From Alkalihalobacterium alkalinitrilicum (GTDB lineage Bacteria; Bacillota; Bacilli; Bacillales; Bacillaceae_F), in the NCBI RefSeq assembly GCF_002019605.1, contig NZ_KV917368.1, forward strand, positions 2,883,517 to 2,947,516: DNA of 64,000 nt. Direction: 5' to 3'. This document shows, in pieces, positions 16,667 to 25,484 of this stretch. A model generated the notes under the pieces. The model was not told the DNA's origin. It was given only the letters and a program-made list of their open reading frames with translations, and made no database searches. Every line of letters starts with the position of its first letter. The stretch's first letter is position 1. Position numbers and translations under genes: made by a program.

Positions 16667-17935
16667 TTACTGCTTTTCCTTTTTGGACAACTGCAATGCT
16701 CGTTTAAAGTCTTTTAACGAAGATGACTTTCCGTACATTAAAACTCCTCCTCGGTATACACGGGCACCAGCCCAAGCCATTAAAACAATCGTTGCAAGGA
16801 GAATTCCTACACCGAGTAGCACTTCCCATAAAGGAAGAGACAACATACCTACACGTAAAAACATAATCATTGGTGCAAAAAATGGAATAAACGATGTAAT
16901 CGTAACAATCTTTGCTTCAGGATTAGTTAATCCAAACATCGCAATAAAAAATGCAGCTACGATTAATAAGATCATCGGTGCAACCATCTGATTAACGTCT
17001 TCAATTCGACTAACAAGGGAACCTAACATAGCCGAAATCGTTGCATATAGAAAATAACCAAGAATAAAAAATAAAAATGCATAGCCAATTAAATGAAGTG
17101 GAAGACCTTGCCCGATTATCATTTCTCCTAGTTCAGGACCAAACGCATCTGTAGACAGCCGTTGCCTTAGAGAAAGGACACCTACTAAGAAAATAAGAGC
17201 ATACTGAGTGAGACCAAGTAATGCAATTCCAAAAATCTTCCCGAACATTTGTTGAATTGGAGAAGAACTCGAGATTAAGATTTCCATTACTCTTGATGAC
17301 TTTTCAATGGCGATTTCCGTAGCAATCATATTCCCAAACATGAGGACTGAAAAATAAATGATAAATAGTAAAATATAGACAAAAATTCTCGCTTGATTGA
17401 GTTCTGTTTCGGTCTTCGCTGTTTCTGCAATTGCAATTCTTTCAAATTCAATTGGTGCATAAATACTGGCCACTTCTTCTGGTTGTAAATTCAGATTTGA
17501 TGTAACCCTTTCCTCTTTCACTTGTTGAAGAGCCTGCTCTAATTGCCAAGGAAGCATTTGCTCAACTACTGTCATCGCTTGATATGTTCCTTGTGGTAAC
17601 CCTGAAGCACTTAAGGAAAGTTCTATCATACCTTCTACTTCCCCATCTTTTATTAACGAAATAGCTTCAGCTGCTGCATCCTGAAACTCTCTTAGCTCAA
17701 TTGTTGGATTTATAATCGTCATATTAGATTCTAACGCTTCATAGAGTTCCCCTGTTTCATCCAAAACTAAAACAACACTAGTTTCACTTTGTTCCTGGTC
17801 AAAAACTGATATAATTCGGTCAAAGTTCATAAACCCTAAAATAAAAAGTAAAGTGATTGCTGTTGAAATTAGAAATGATTTCGACTTTAGTTTCGATAAA
17901 TATGTATGTACTAAAACGATAAAAAACTTATTCAT
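16667..17935 (-). CDS. yhaP: YhaP, ABC exporter permease (NatB-type)
   Basis: The 422-residue permease has one N-terminal membrane helix (about 20-37), a large extracytoplasmic domain of about 140 residues, and five to six further helices in the C-terminal half. This is the ABC2/NatB layout. MFGNMIATEIAIEKSSRVME is the conserved cytosolic coupling segment. It overlaps yhaQ by 8 nt, so it is co-translated. The substrate is unknown; NatB relatives export Na+ or peptides. Confidence 0.87.
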   Translation of the reverse strand: MNKFFIVLVHTYLSKLKSKSFLISTAITLLFILGFMNFDRIISVFDQEQSETSVVLVLDETGELYEALESNMTIINPTIELREFQDAAAEAISLIKDGEVEGMIELSLSASGLPQGTYQAMTVVEQMLPWQLEQALQQVKEERVTSNLNLQPEEVASIYAPIEFERIAIAETAKTETELNQARIFVYILLFIIYFSVLMFGNMIATEIAIEKSSRVMEILISSSSPIQQMFGKIFGIALLGLTQYALIFLVGVLSLRQRLSTDAFGPELGEMIIGQGLPLHLIGYAFLFFILGYFLYATISAMLGSLVSRIEDVNQMVAPMILLIVAAFFIAMFGLTNPEAKIVTITSFIPFFAPMIMFLRVGMLSLPLWEVLLGVGILLATIVLMAWAGARVYRGGVLMYGKSSSLKDFKRALQLSKKEKQ

Positions 17936-18827
17936 AATGTGCCCCCACCTTTTCTAGGAAAATATCATGTAAGGATGGGTCTTCAATTTCAAACTTTCGA
18001 ACAAAACCTTTAGTAGCTAACACTTGAAACAACTGGTGTGCCGTATCTTCATTAGCAATTTGAACTACTGCCCCTTCTTTTGTATGTTTCACCTTAAGAA
18101 CCCCTGCAAATTGGTCAAGAAAATCTAAAGGAAAATCAGCTCGTATTACGACATTCATTTTGCCGAAAGATTTTTTCACATCCCTCAAACGTCCTTCCAC
18201 TACTGGAGTACCGTGATGCAAAATACAAAGTTGTTCACATAATTCTTCTACATGCTCCATTCGATGACTTGAAAAAACAATTGTTGTTCCTGATTTATTA
18301 AGGTCTAGTACTGCTTCTTTTAATAATTCTACATTTACAGGGTCAAGCCCACTAAAAGGTTCGTCTAGAATAAGAAGTTCGGGTCGGTGTATGACTGAGG
18401 CAATAAACTGAATCTTTTGTTGATTACCTTTTGATAATTCTTCTATTAGCTTGTTTGCATTTTCTGGCACTTTAAAACGTTCTAGCCACTCGTGCATCTC
18501 TGTTAAAATATCTTTTTTTTCCATACCTCTTAATCTACCTAGATAGACTAATTGCTCAGCCACTTTCAATTTTGGATATAGCCCTCTCTCTTCTGGCAAA
18601 TACCCTATTAATTGGCTTGTTTTATAGTTAATTTTTTCATTACTCCATGTAATACACCCAGACGTTGGTTCTAGTAGACTTAGTATCATCCGAAATGTTG
18701 TTGTTTTACCAGCTCCATTCGCTCCTAACATACCAAACATTTGTCCTTTTTCAATATTTAAGTTTAATTGATTGACAGCTTTAGTTTTTCCAAATTTTTT
18801 TGTTAAATTCTCTATGTTTAAACTCAT
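17928..18827 (-). CDS. yhaQ: YhaQ, ABC exporter ATP-binding protein
   Basis: The 299-residue ATPase has Walker A GANGAGKTTT (about 37-46), signature LSKGNQQK (about 130-137), Walker B LLILDEPFSGLDP and the H-loop SSHRMEH. The C-terminal 80 residues are a NatA-type accessory region. ATG 18827 follows TTGGAGG; the longer frame upstream lacks a ribosome site. It is the first gene of the yhaQ-yhaP pair. Confidence 0.92.
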   Translation of the reverse strand: MSLNIENLTKKFGKTKAVNQLNLNIEKGQMFGMLGANGAGKTTTFRMILSLLEPTSGCITWSNEKINYKTSQLIGYLPEERGLYPKLKVAEQLVYLGRLRGMEKKDILTEMHEWLERFKVPENANKLIEELSKGNQQKIQFIASVIHRPELLILDEPFSGLDPVNVELLKEAVLDLNKSGTTIVFSSHRMEHVEELCEQLCILHHGTPVVEGRLRDVKKSFGKMNVVIRADFPLDFLDQFAGVLKVKHTKEGAVVQIANEDTAHQLFQVLATKGFVRKFEIEDPSLHDIFLEKVGAHYE

Positions 18828-19008
18828 TCTAAACCTCCAATAATACTGATTTATTTTATATACGTTCCAATAAGCGTTTTGTTTCAAATTTTGGGAATTC
18901 CGTTCGTTAAATCATGATATTTAATATAAAACTTCTAGTTTATCAAAACAACTTAGCGCTAATAAAGTCAAACAATCCTAAAAAGCACTATTCTCTAGTA
19001 TGTTACAC

Positions 19009-19037
19009 TTGAATATGTAAGCGTTTGAATTTAAAAT
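19009..19037 (+). promoter_or_regulatory. Predicted sigma-A promoter of yhzD
   Basis: TTGAAT (19009-19014), 17-nt spacer, TAAAAT (19032-19037). The spacer contains TGTAAGCGTTTGAA, one base off the cre consensus, so CcpA control is possible but weakly supported. Confidence 0.5.
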
Positions 19038-19076
19038 ATTATTACAAGTCTAATAACGTGTTAGAGGTGGATAACG

Positions 19077-19259
19077 ATGGCAGATTACTATTTAACGGTC
19101 TATGACCAGTCAGGTGAACAGTTATTAAATGAAACAATTCAAGCAGCTAATGATGAAGAAGCCAAAAAAGTCGGAGAACAAAAGCTTGCAGAAGGAAATT
19201 ATAGTGAGCACACACACCGATTAACAAGAGCTGGAAAACTAATTCTATTTCACCGCTAG
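19077..19259 (+). CDS. yhzD: YhzD-like small protein
   Basis: The 60-residue soluble protein resembles B. subtilis YhzD, with MADYYLTVYDQSGEQLLNE at the N terminus, EEAKKVGEQKL in the middle and GKLILFHR at the end. Function unknown. GAGGTGG precedes the ATG. The TAG stop falls in the first bases of a tandem hairpin repeat. Confidence 0.7.
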   Translation: MADYYLTVYDQSGEQLLNETIQAANDEEAKKVGEQKLAEGNYSEHTHRLTRAGKLILFHR

Positions 19260-19508
19260 ACCTAAAAAGGCGGAAGGCTCTCGTACAGCCCCGACTAGCA
19301 AATGTTCTGGTAGGTAAAAGTTCGCTTTTTGACTTTTGTCCTACCAGGTTATTTGACCTTGAGGGGCTAGAGCCTGTAGCTAGACCTGAAAAGCGGAAGG
19401 CTCTCGTACAGCCCCGACTAGCAAATGTTCTGGTAGGTAAAAGTTCGCTTTTTGACTTTTGTCCTACCAGAACATTTGACCTTGAGGGGCTAGAGCCTGT
19501 AGCTAGAC
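19255..19508 (+). repeat. Tandem pair of 123-124-bp hairpin repeats
   Basis: Two nearly identical units (19255-19378 and 19379-19501) begin GCTAGACC and are followed by the first eight bases of a third. Each unit folds on itself: CAGCCCCGACTAGCAAATGT and TTCTGGTAGG pair with CCTACCAGAACATTTGACCT and the following GAGGGGCT around a central loop, giving a stem of roughly 45-50 bp. The units differ by one indel and a few bases in the right arm (GGTTATTT against GAACATTT), so copy 2 is the better-paired one. A degenerate half-copy lies at 5568-5640. Confidence 0.9.
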
Positions 19509-19514
19509 CACGTA

Positions 19515-19547
19515 AAAATGAGGCTGATAAATGATCAGCCTCATTTT
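19515..19547. terminator. Bidirectional terminator between yhzD and yhaX
   Basis: A perfect 14-bp stem AAAATGAGGCTGAT/ATCAGCCTCATTTT (19515-19528, 19534-19547) with a 5-nt loop lies between convergent genes. Confidence 0.9.
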
Positions 19548-19564
19548 GCTTTAATTCAAATATA

Positions 19565-20407
19565 TTATTTTTCTAGTTTCAACTGTTTTCGAAACACTTC
19601 ACGAACCATATACGCTACTCCATGCATATTATTTGAACGGGTCACCCAATCAGCTATTTGTTGAACCGATTTAGGCGCATTTCCCATCGCTACCCCTAAA
19701 CCTACTTGTGTAATAACATCAATATCCTCTTCAGTTGATCCAATCGCTACCATTTCATCCAACCCAATACCAAGTTCACGTCCTAATCGTTGCAATCCTC
19801 TAACCCTTGAAACCCCTTCAGGTACTATACTAATCCGTCCATCTTGAGACTGAATAACATTAATATTAGAAACTTGTTTTTCAATTTCTTCTACCGCCTC
19901 AAGCTGCTGTTCTTTATCCAAAAACTGAATTTGGATCTTAGGAGGTGCAATCGGGTTATCTAAGATGTAATCACAAATGGAGTCAACAAAAGTAACTGGA
20001 TAAAATAACGGATCGCCAATTCCAATTGTCATTTTTGCCATGAGCTGACTTTTATTTCGTAATTTATTACCTATTCCATAACGTTCATGAAGGAGTCGGA
20101 TATGACAAGTATAGTTTTCCAATATTTCTCCAATTTGAAATACCTTATCCTCATGAATACGTTTTTCAAAAATAGGTTCATCAAGTTCCGAAGCTAAATA
20201 AGCGCCGTCATGGGTAATTAAACATGTATCTAACTTTAAAGCTTTTGCAACTCTCTTAGCAGCTGGAAACGGTCGATCAGTTGCTAATGTTATATATACA
20301 CCTTTACTTTTGACATATTCGATTGCATCTTTAGTTTGTCGGCTAAGTCGAGCGTTGGAACGTAAAAGAACCCCATCAATATTTAGAGCTAATAGACGAT
20401 AAGCCAC
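19565..20407 (-). CDS. yhaX: YhaX, HAD-superfamily (Cof-type) protein lacking the nucleophile
   Basis: The protein of about 280 residues matches B. subtilis YhaX along its length (ALNIDGVLLR, TKDAIEYVKSKGVYITLATDR, IRLLHERYGIGNK, VAIGSTEEDIDVI, GLGVAMGNAP, ADWVTRSN). Motif I of Cof-type phosphatases is DxDGT; here it reads N-I-D-G-V, so the nucleophilic aspartate is asparagine. The same change is in B. subtilis YhaX as I recall it, implying a non-phosphatase role or altered chemistry. GTG 20407 follows AAGGGGGA; a longer frame lacks a ribosome site. Confidence 0.85.
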   Translation of the reverse strand: MAYRLLALNIDGVLLRSNARLSRQTKDAIEYVKSKGVYITLATDRPFPAAKRVAKALKLDTCLITHDGAYLASELDEPIFEKRIHEDKVFQIGEILENYTCHIRLLHERYGIGNKLRNKSQLMAKMTIGIGDPLFYPVTFVDSICDYILDNPIAPPKIQIQFLDKEQQLEAVEEIEKQVSNINVIQSQDGRISIVPEGVSRVRGLQRLGRELGIGLDEMVAIGSTEEDIDVITQVGLGVAMGNAPKSVQQIADWVTRSNNMHGVAYMVREVFRKQLKLEK

Positions 20408-20503
20408 AAAAATCCCCCTTCTCATTGTTCTACTACGAACGTGACATACGTTATAGTAAAGACTATGAAAACGGGGGCTAGAATAGAACATCATTAGTTG
20501 TTC

Positions 20504-20854
20504 TTATTGTTCAGGTTTTCCGTACAATTCCTCTAATGGCTCCGTAATAATACGGTTAATATCTGTAATGATGACGCTTAAGCGCTGCTCTGCTTCCATC
20601 ATCTTTGAAATGATTGGTTGTTGTTGCACTAACTCAAATAACTGTTGGGCCTTTTGAGCTTCCTCTTCAGTTATTTGCATTCCTTGCATTTGTTTTTGTT
20701 GAAGATCCATTTGCATGTGACGGAAGTTTTCGAGCATTTGATTAGCTGCTGGATCCTTTTCAATTTCCTCGTGTAACTGCTTTAATACCTTAAACTCATC
20801 ACTTTCTTTAATCGTATTACCAAGTTCATGTGCTATATCATAAATATTAGCCAT
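20504..20854 (-). CDS. yheA: YheA, YlbF/YmcA-type helical protein
   Basis: The 116-residue all-helical soluble protein has the YlbF-family pattern: a first long helix (ANIDIYDIAHELG-like opening), the middle LENFRHMQMDLQQKQMQG and a C-terminal MEAEQRLSVIITDINR. Relatives YlbF and YmcA act in RNase Y complexes; the role of YheA is not established. ATG 20854 follows AGAAGGAGGAG. It is the second gene after yheB in the same direction. Confidence 0.88.
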   Translation of the reverse strand: MANIYDIAHELGNTIKESDEFKVLKQLHEEIEKDPAANQMLENFRHMQMDLQQKQMQGMQITEEEAQKAQQLFELVQQQPIISKMMEAEQRLSVIITDINRIITEPLEELYGKPEQ

Positions 20855-20973
20855 AATAACTCCTCCTTCTGTGTAGTCTTCACCGACTCTACCACAATAT
20901 GAGTTGGATTTCACCTCTTAAGGTATTTATTTAAAAATTAACCAATGAGTTGCTAAAAAAATGAACAAAACTC

Positions 20974-22110
20974 TTAAATAAAGATAACGATCATACCTTG
21001 AATAAAGCCAATCATTCCCCCAAGAAGAGCACCCAAGTATGTTATCATTTTAAATTCCCTTCTTGAGATAGAAAGCACCATTTCTTCTAGACGTTCAACT
21101 GCAAAGCCTTCAACTTGTCCTTTTACAACATCCTCTAAATTGAGTTTTTTCATCAATCCTTCAAGTCGTGAAACTAAGGCTTGTCCACCAAACTCTACCA
21201 TCTTAGGAATCCAACTTTCAACTACTGTGTCGGAATACGATTTTGTCCATTCGTTCATTGGTTGGTCTACCCAGTCGAAGATTGGCACTCGTTTTACTAT
21301 CATTTTTTTAAGAATAGAGATGACTTCTTCTTTATCTACTTTATTTAAATAGTAAGAAAGTGATTTTTCTTTTAACTTATTCCACTCTTTTCTTAAGACC
21401 GATTCAATCATTTTTTCAGAACTTGCATCATTTAAAAACTTAATAATTTCAGGCTGTACTTTATCAACTAAACGTTCATTCCCTAAAAACATCGATACCA
21501 TATTTCCAAGAGTTCCTTTTCCCATTAAGAAGCGGTCGATCATATGGCTTAGTCGATCTTTCCCCTCTTCACTTTGGAAGTAATCACGACCTCTTTCTAA
21601 AATAAACTGAGTCACCATCGGAATCGTTTCGTCTAACTTGCTTGTCCAATTTGAAGGAAGCACTTGCTCGATTGGACGGTGTCCATTTTGAACACGAAAC
21701 GTTTCAAAACCATTTCTAATCCAATCTTCTGTTTTCCCTTCCAAAGTTTCTCTGACATCTTCGACTCCAAATCGTTCATGCAATAAATCACTTAATGTCG
21801 TTTCACTTTCTAAAAAGGACCTTGTTTCTCTTTGCGCCCATGCCTGCATTTCTTGTGTGAACTTTTCGTCTAAAAGCTTTCGTTGAATTCCTTCAGGTGT
21901 TAAAAGATGTTGTACAACCATCCTTCCTAATTGTTCAGCTAACTCTCCTCTTCTTTTCGGAATTAACCCAGGTGTAAAAGGGACTCTCTTTTTCGCAATA
22001 TAAATCGGCTTATAAGGCCTGAATAACATCTTAATAGCTAAAGAGTTCGTGACCCCTCCAATTATCGCACCAATGACGACCATGACTAAAACTAATATGA
22101 CTTCCTTCAC
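20974..22110 (-). CDS. yheB: YheB, DUF445 membrane protein
   Basis: The 378-residue protein carries one membrane helix at each end (about 3-24 and 356-376). Between them is a long, largely helical, polar domain with the DUF445 opening [16 protein letters not shown] and [18 protein letters not shown]. Function unknown. GTG start after TAGGAGG. The yheB-yheA order and direction follow B. subtilis. Confidence 0.9.
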   Translation of the reverse strand: MKEVILVLVMVVIGAIIGGVTNSLAIKMLFRPYKPIYIAKKRVPFTPGLIPKRRGELAEQLGRMVVQHLLTPEGIQRKLLDEKFTQEMQAWAQRETRSFLESETTLSDLLHERFGVEDVRETLEGKTEDWIRNGFETFRVQNGHRPIEQVLPSNWTSKLDETIPMVTQFILERGRDYFQSEEGKDRLSHMIDRFLMGKGTLGNMVSMFLGNERLVDKVQPEIIKFLNDASSEKMIESVLRKEWNKLKEKSLSYYLNKVDKEEVISILKKMIVKRVPIFDWVDQPMNEWTKSYSDTVVESWIPKMVEFGGQALVSRLEGLMKKLNLEDVVKGQVEGFAVERLEEMVLSISRREFKMITYLGALLGGMIGFIQGMIVIFI

Positions 22111-22358
22111 GTTAACCTCCTACTGCACATCTATTCACGAAAATTTGGTTTTCAACATACAATACGCTATCAACAAATGCCTATACTTACACTATTATCC
22201 ATCATACAGAAAAAATAAAAAAAAGGAAATGGTTGCCTCTATTCTGTTTCTCTAAACTTGATTTTTGCCCATGACGACGAAAGTCGAGGTCTTTCTTATC
22301 GTTTCATCTTTTAGTGTGGTTAATTATTATTTTATTAAGTATAAAAGGAGTGCTCCTA

Positions 22359-23750
22359 ATGAAACCAACTTTTCAATTAAAAAGAAGGTTCGAAGATGAT
22401 AATATAATTCACGTACCCTACTCATTTCTTCGACAAAAGTCACTCATTCCTAATACTTTAGTTGAATTATCATTTGGAAGTAAAGCCGTGGAATGTCATA
22501 TCAAAATAAACGAGGATTGCGACAAAACAGTCCAACTTTCAGAAAACATTTACAAACAATTTAACATTCCTTTTGAAAGTCCAATTCATCTTTTTTATTC
22601 CAATGGATGTTTATCAATCGGCCCTCTGATTGGCATCTTTACAGCTGGTTTTACTTCTTCAACTCAAAATCCATTAGGTCAGCGAACTTCTCAGTATACG
22701 AAATTGTTATTCTCCCAAGAAGAAATAGGTGGGTTTTATTTTGTATTTGGTCATCATCATATAGATTGGGAAAATGGTGTAATTGATGGATACTTCTTAA
22801 AAGATGGAAACTGGAAATTAGTAACTGTTCCGTTTCCGAATGTAATATATAACCGCATTCCTAATCGACGAACAGAAAATTTAGAAACCATCCAATCCGC
22901 AAAAATGAAGTTTGAAACAGAATACGCTATACCTTATTTCAATCCGAGTTTCTTTAACAAATGGGAAATATATAGCCGTTTATCGAAGATAAAGAGTGTG
23001 CAAACCTATTTACCAGTTAGTTTAATCGAACCACAATACGATGATATTCAATCCCTTTTAAAGCAGTATAAACATCTCTACCTTAAACCAATTGAAGGAA
23101 GTCACGGTGAAGAAATCAAACAATTAATTAAGCTCCCCGACGAACCATACTATTATTGTCGCTTCCATGATGAAAACCAAATTCGTTTAAGAAGATATTC
23201 TATTTTAAAAAGACTCCTAAAAGATGAATATCCTTTAGGAGTAAATGACATTATTGTTCAGCAAGGAATCCATCTTTTAAAAATCGGGAAACATCCGACC
23301 GACTTTCGAATCCACACGAATAAAAATATCGAAGGACAGTGGGAAGTAAGTGCGATTGCAGCTAAAAAAGCAGGGTGGCAAAGTGTCACTACCCATATTC
23401 ATCGCGGGGGTGAAGTAATATCTGTTGAAGAACTTTGCAAAAATGGACTTTTTTCTAAGGAACAAGTTGAAAGTTTAAACCAGGCAGCTCTTACCTTAAG
23501 TAAGGTCTTAGAACAACAATTAGAAGGCTGCATTGGAGAAATTGGTTTTGATCTTGGTATAGATGAAAATAGTCATGTATGGTTATTTGAAGCCAACTCA
23601 AAACCAGGACGTTTAATATTTGAACAAGGAAAACTTAAACGAGAAGATATTATTTCTAGAGAACTTCCATTGGAATACGCTATTTATCTTAGTAGAAAGG
23701 CTTTTGAAGAGCCACACCAATTTATGAATAAACTAGTGACACAGTATTAG
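22359..23750 (+). CDS. yheD: YheC/YheD-family ATP-grasp spore-coat-associated protein
   Basis: The 463-residue protein has an N-terminal domain of about 200 residues and a C-terminal ATP-grasp domain. Visible landmarks are LYLKPIEGSHGEEI (nucleotide lysine loop), DFRIHTNKNIEGQW and the metal-binding end GEIGFDLGIDENSHVWLFEANSKPGR. It matches the endospore coat-associated YheC/D family and is nearest YheD by length. The ligase substrate is unknown. ATG 22359 follows AAAGGAG. It is divergent from yheB and probably transcribed during sporulation. Confidence 0.85.
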   Translation: MKPTFQLKRRFEDDNIIHVPYSFLRQKSLIPNTLVELSFGSKAVECHIKINEDCDKTVQLSENIYKQFNIPFESPIHLFYSNGCLSIGPLIGIFTAGFTSSTQNPLGQRTSQYTKLLFSQEEIGGFYFVFGHHHIDWENGVIDGYFLKDGNWKLVTVPFPNVIYNRIPNRRTENLETIQSAKMKFETEYAIPYFNPSFFNKWEIYSRLSKIKSVQTYLPVSLIEPQYDDIQSLLKQYKHLYLKPIEGSHGEEIKQLIKLPDEPYYYCRFHDENQIRLRRYSILKRLLKDEYPLGVNDIIVQQGIHLLKIGKHPTDFRIHTNKNIEGQWEVSAIAAKKAGWQSVTTHIHRGGEVISVEELCKNGLFSKEQVESLNQAALTLSKVLEQQLEGCIGEIGFDLGIDENSHVWLFEANSKPGRLIFEQGKLKREDIISRELPLEYAIYLSRKAFEEPHQFMNKLVTQY

Positions 23751-23932
23751 CTTTCAATATCATAGATACAGACGGGTTCCCTAGCTTTCTTTCGGTCAAT
23801 ACGCTAAAATGAAAGAAAAATGACCGTTGCGCAAGCAATAATTGTAAACAAGTACGTATATCTAGTTAGATTCTTATAATAACGCTGTCATTTTACTTCC
23901 TACTCAACGTGCAAAAGAAAGAGGAGAAGCCG

Positions 23933-24148
23933 ATGATTTCACATTTTCAATGGAAAGAACTTCGCAATAACTTAGTCCGTCAAGAATGGGAGTTTTCCTT
24001 TTTCTATAAAGGAAACTATTTTCGCGGTATGTATTTTAAGGAAGGTACGATCGAATGGGGTGAACCCACTCCATCAGAAGAAGAAAAAAAACAATTAGAA
24101 CTACACGTTCATGACTTATTCCTTTACCATGTCTACGAAGAACATTAA
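23933..24148 (+). CDS. yheE: YheE family protein (DUF5342)
   Basis: The 71-residue protein starts MISHFQWKELRNNL and contains WEFSFFYKGNYFRGMYFKEG and a C-terminal LFLYHVYEEH, the recognisable YheE pattern. Function unknown. ATG 23933 lies 6 nt after AGAGGAGA. It follows the yheD-like gene in the same direction after 180 nt that show no clear element. Confidence 0.82.
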   Translation: MISHFQWKELRNNLVRQEWEFSFFYKGNYFRGMYFKEGTIEWGEPTPSEEEKKQLELHVHDLFLYHVYEEH

Positions 24149-24181
24149 GCGTTCTTTAGTATCAGTAAACTTACTTCACTG

Positions 24182-24275
24182 GAGGCTATTGCAGTAGAGT
24201 GACATTCAAAAGATATAGTGCGTTTCAACGTAGCACTATATCCCCGAAGTCGTCTATTTGTTAGCCTCTTTTTTA
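24182..24275 (+). terminator. Nested-hairpin 3' region downstream of yheE
   Basis: An outer stem GAGGCTA/TAGCCTC (24182-24188, 24262-24268) closes over a perfect inner 10-bp stem GATATAGTGC/GCACTATATC (24212-24221, 24233-24242), followed by TTTTTT. It can end yheE transcription, but the large multi-stem form is unusual for a plain terminator. Confidence 0.6.
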
Positions 24276-24950
24276 TTATTGGAAATCTCTATAACAAAAC
24301 CACCAATCATAACAATTTAAATCCTCTTTTTTTGCTTGTTCTATTCTCTTCTGTGCTTGAATTACAGTGGATGGTGGCGCCAAGATTACCTTATCATGTA
24401 TAATTTCATTTTGTGGCCAGTTAGCAGGCGTTGATACCTTTTGTTTATCGGCAACTTGCAACGCTTTTAAAACTCTAAGGATTTCATGTGTATTTCTCCC
24501 AACTTCAGGTGGATATATAATCTTTAATCTAATTTTCCCTCTTGGATCGACAATATAAACCGATCTCACCGTTCGAGTTCCTACCCCTTTAGCTAACATT
24601 CCTAGTTGTGAGGCAACTACACCTAATTCATCTGCTATTATTGGAAACGTAATTGGCACCTCTAAGGTTTCATTAATCCATTCGATCCACTTCATATGCG
24701 CAAATACCGTATCAATTGATAATCCAATGAGTTCGGTATTTAAGTCTGCAAACTCATTTTGATGAAGAGCATAAGACACAAATTCGGTAGTGCAAACAGG
24801 CGTAAAGTCGCCTGGATGACTAAAAAATACAAACCATTTCCCTTCGTAGTCTTGTGGTATTTGCTTTTTTCCAAAAGTCGTATGAACCGTCAAGTTAGGA
24901 AAATTGTCTCCAATCGTCGGTACATAGGTTGTTGTAGGTTGATGATCCAA
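24276..24950 (-). CDS. 1-Cys/Prx6-type peroxiredoxin
   Basis: The 224-residue thiol peroxidase reduces H2O2 and organic peroxides. The peroxidatic cysteine C53 sits in HPGDFTPVCTTEF. A C-terminal extension ending NCYDWWFCYRDFQ adds C213 and C219, as in the archaeal/thermophile-like Prx6 group where these Cys may act in resolution. TTG 24950 lies 8 nt after AAAGGAGG. A palindrome occurs just upstream. Convergent with yheE and probably monocistronic. Confidence 0.9.
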   Translation of the reverse strand: MDHQPTTTYVPTIGDNFPNLTVHTTFGKKQIPQDYEGKWFVFFSHPGDFTPVCTTEFVSYALHQNEFADLNTELIGLSIDTVFAHMKWIEWINETLEVPITFPIIADELGVVASQLGMLAKGVGTRTVRSVYIVDPRGKIRLKIIYPPEVGRNTHEILRVLKALQVADKQKVSTPANWPQNEIIHDKVILAPPSTVIQAQKRIEQAKKEDLNCYDWWFCYRDFQ

Positions 24951-24974
24951 AATGGGTACCTCCTTTTACTTCTT

Positions 24975-24992
24975 ACTAACCAATCCGTTAGT
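24975..24992 (-). promoter_or_regulatory. Palindromic operator candidate upstream of the peroxiredoxin
   Basis: ACTAAC-N6-GTTAGT, two perfect 6-bp arms, lies 25-42 nt before the TTG start, in the leader or promoter. The form is like TetR-type or similar dimer sites. The regulator is not in the window. Confidence 0.4.
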
Positions 24993-25113
24993 TAGCTAGC
25001 GTTTGCAATCTTGCATTTCCTTTTATGTATATTCTCCTTTGTGTAAAAAGATTTGGAAAAATGAATAACCAACTAAGAAACTTCAAAAGTTAAAGCTAAA
25101 GGAGGGAAAGCAG

Positions 25114-25311
25114 ATGAGTAAAGACCAAAACAAAGATAAATTCGAAAATGCCAATGAAGATCGTGCAAACTTCTTTATGGATGTGGATCGAATGATTAAC
25201 GAAGGGCTCGGTGGGGGTACCGTCAGTATGAATTATAATTCAGGTGAAATTGAAGAAGCACGTGACCTTGTCGAAGAGGAACCACCACATCAAACTGAAA
25301 ATAAGAAATAA
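25114..25311 (+). CDS. Small acidic protein, unknown function
   Basis: The 65-residue hydrophilic protein (MSKDQNKDKFENANEDRAN, FFMDVDRMINEGLGGG, then an acidic tail EEARDLVEEEPPH) shows no membrane segment. AAAGGAGGG before ATG argues for real translation. It resembles short conserved Bacillaceae proteins that I cannot name. Divergent from the peroxiredoxin. Confidence 0.65.
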   Translation: MSKDQNKDKFENANEDRANFFMDVDRMINEGLGGGTVSMNYNSGEIEEARDLVEEEPPHQTENKK

Positions 25312-25375
25312 AGAGAAAAGTTTTGCCCTTGTTGGGTTGAAAACAAAGAAAAAACATTAAAGAACATATCACTTT

Positions 25376-25410
25376 GAGGCTAGAATCGTTTCGATTTTTG
25401 TCTCTTTTTT
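25376..25410 (+). terminator. Probable terminator of the small acidic gene
   Basis: GAGGCTAGAATCG pairs imperfectly (with G-U) with CGATTTTTGTCTC (25376-25388, 25392-25404), then TTTTTT. Confidence 0.6.
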
Positions 25411-25484
25411 ATTGATATCACGTATTTGAGATTTCAGAGTGTGAGTATTAACGTTACAGTTTGCAATATTTTTATATTTGAATC

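Noticed and set aside
19017-19030. cre site in the yhzD promoter
   Set aside because: One fixed base is mismatched; kept only as a remark in the promoter entry and not counted as a site.
19255-19508. CRISPR-like array
   Set aside because: The repeats are 124 bp, directly abutting, without spacers, and each folds into one long hairpin; no cas genes.
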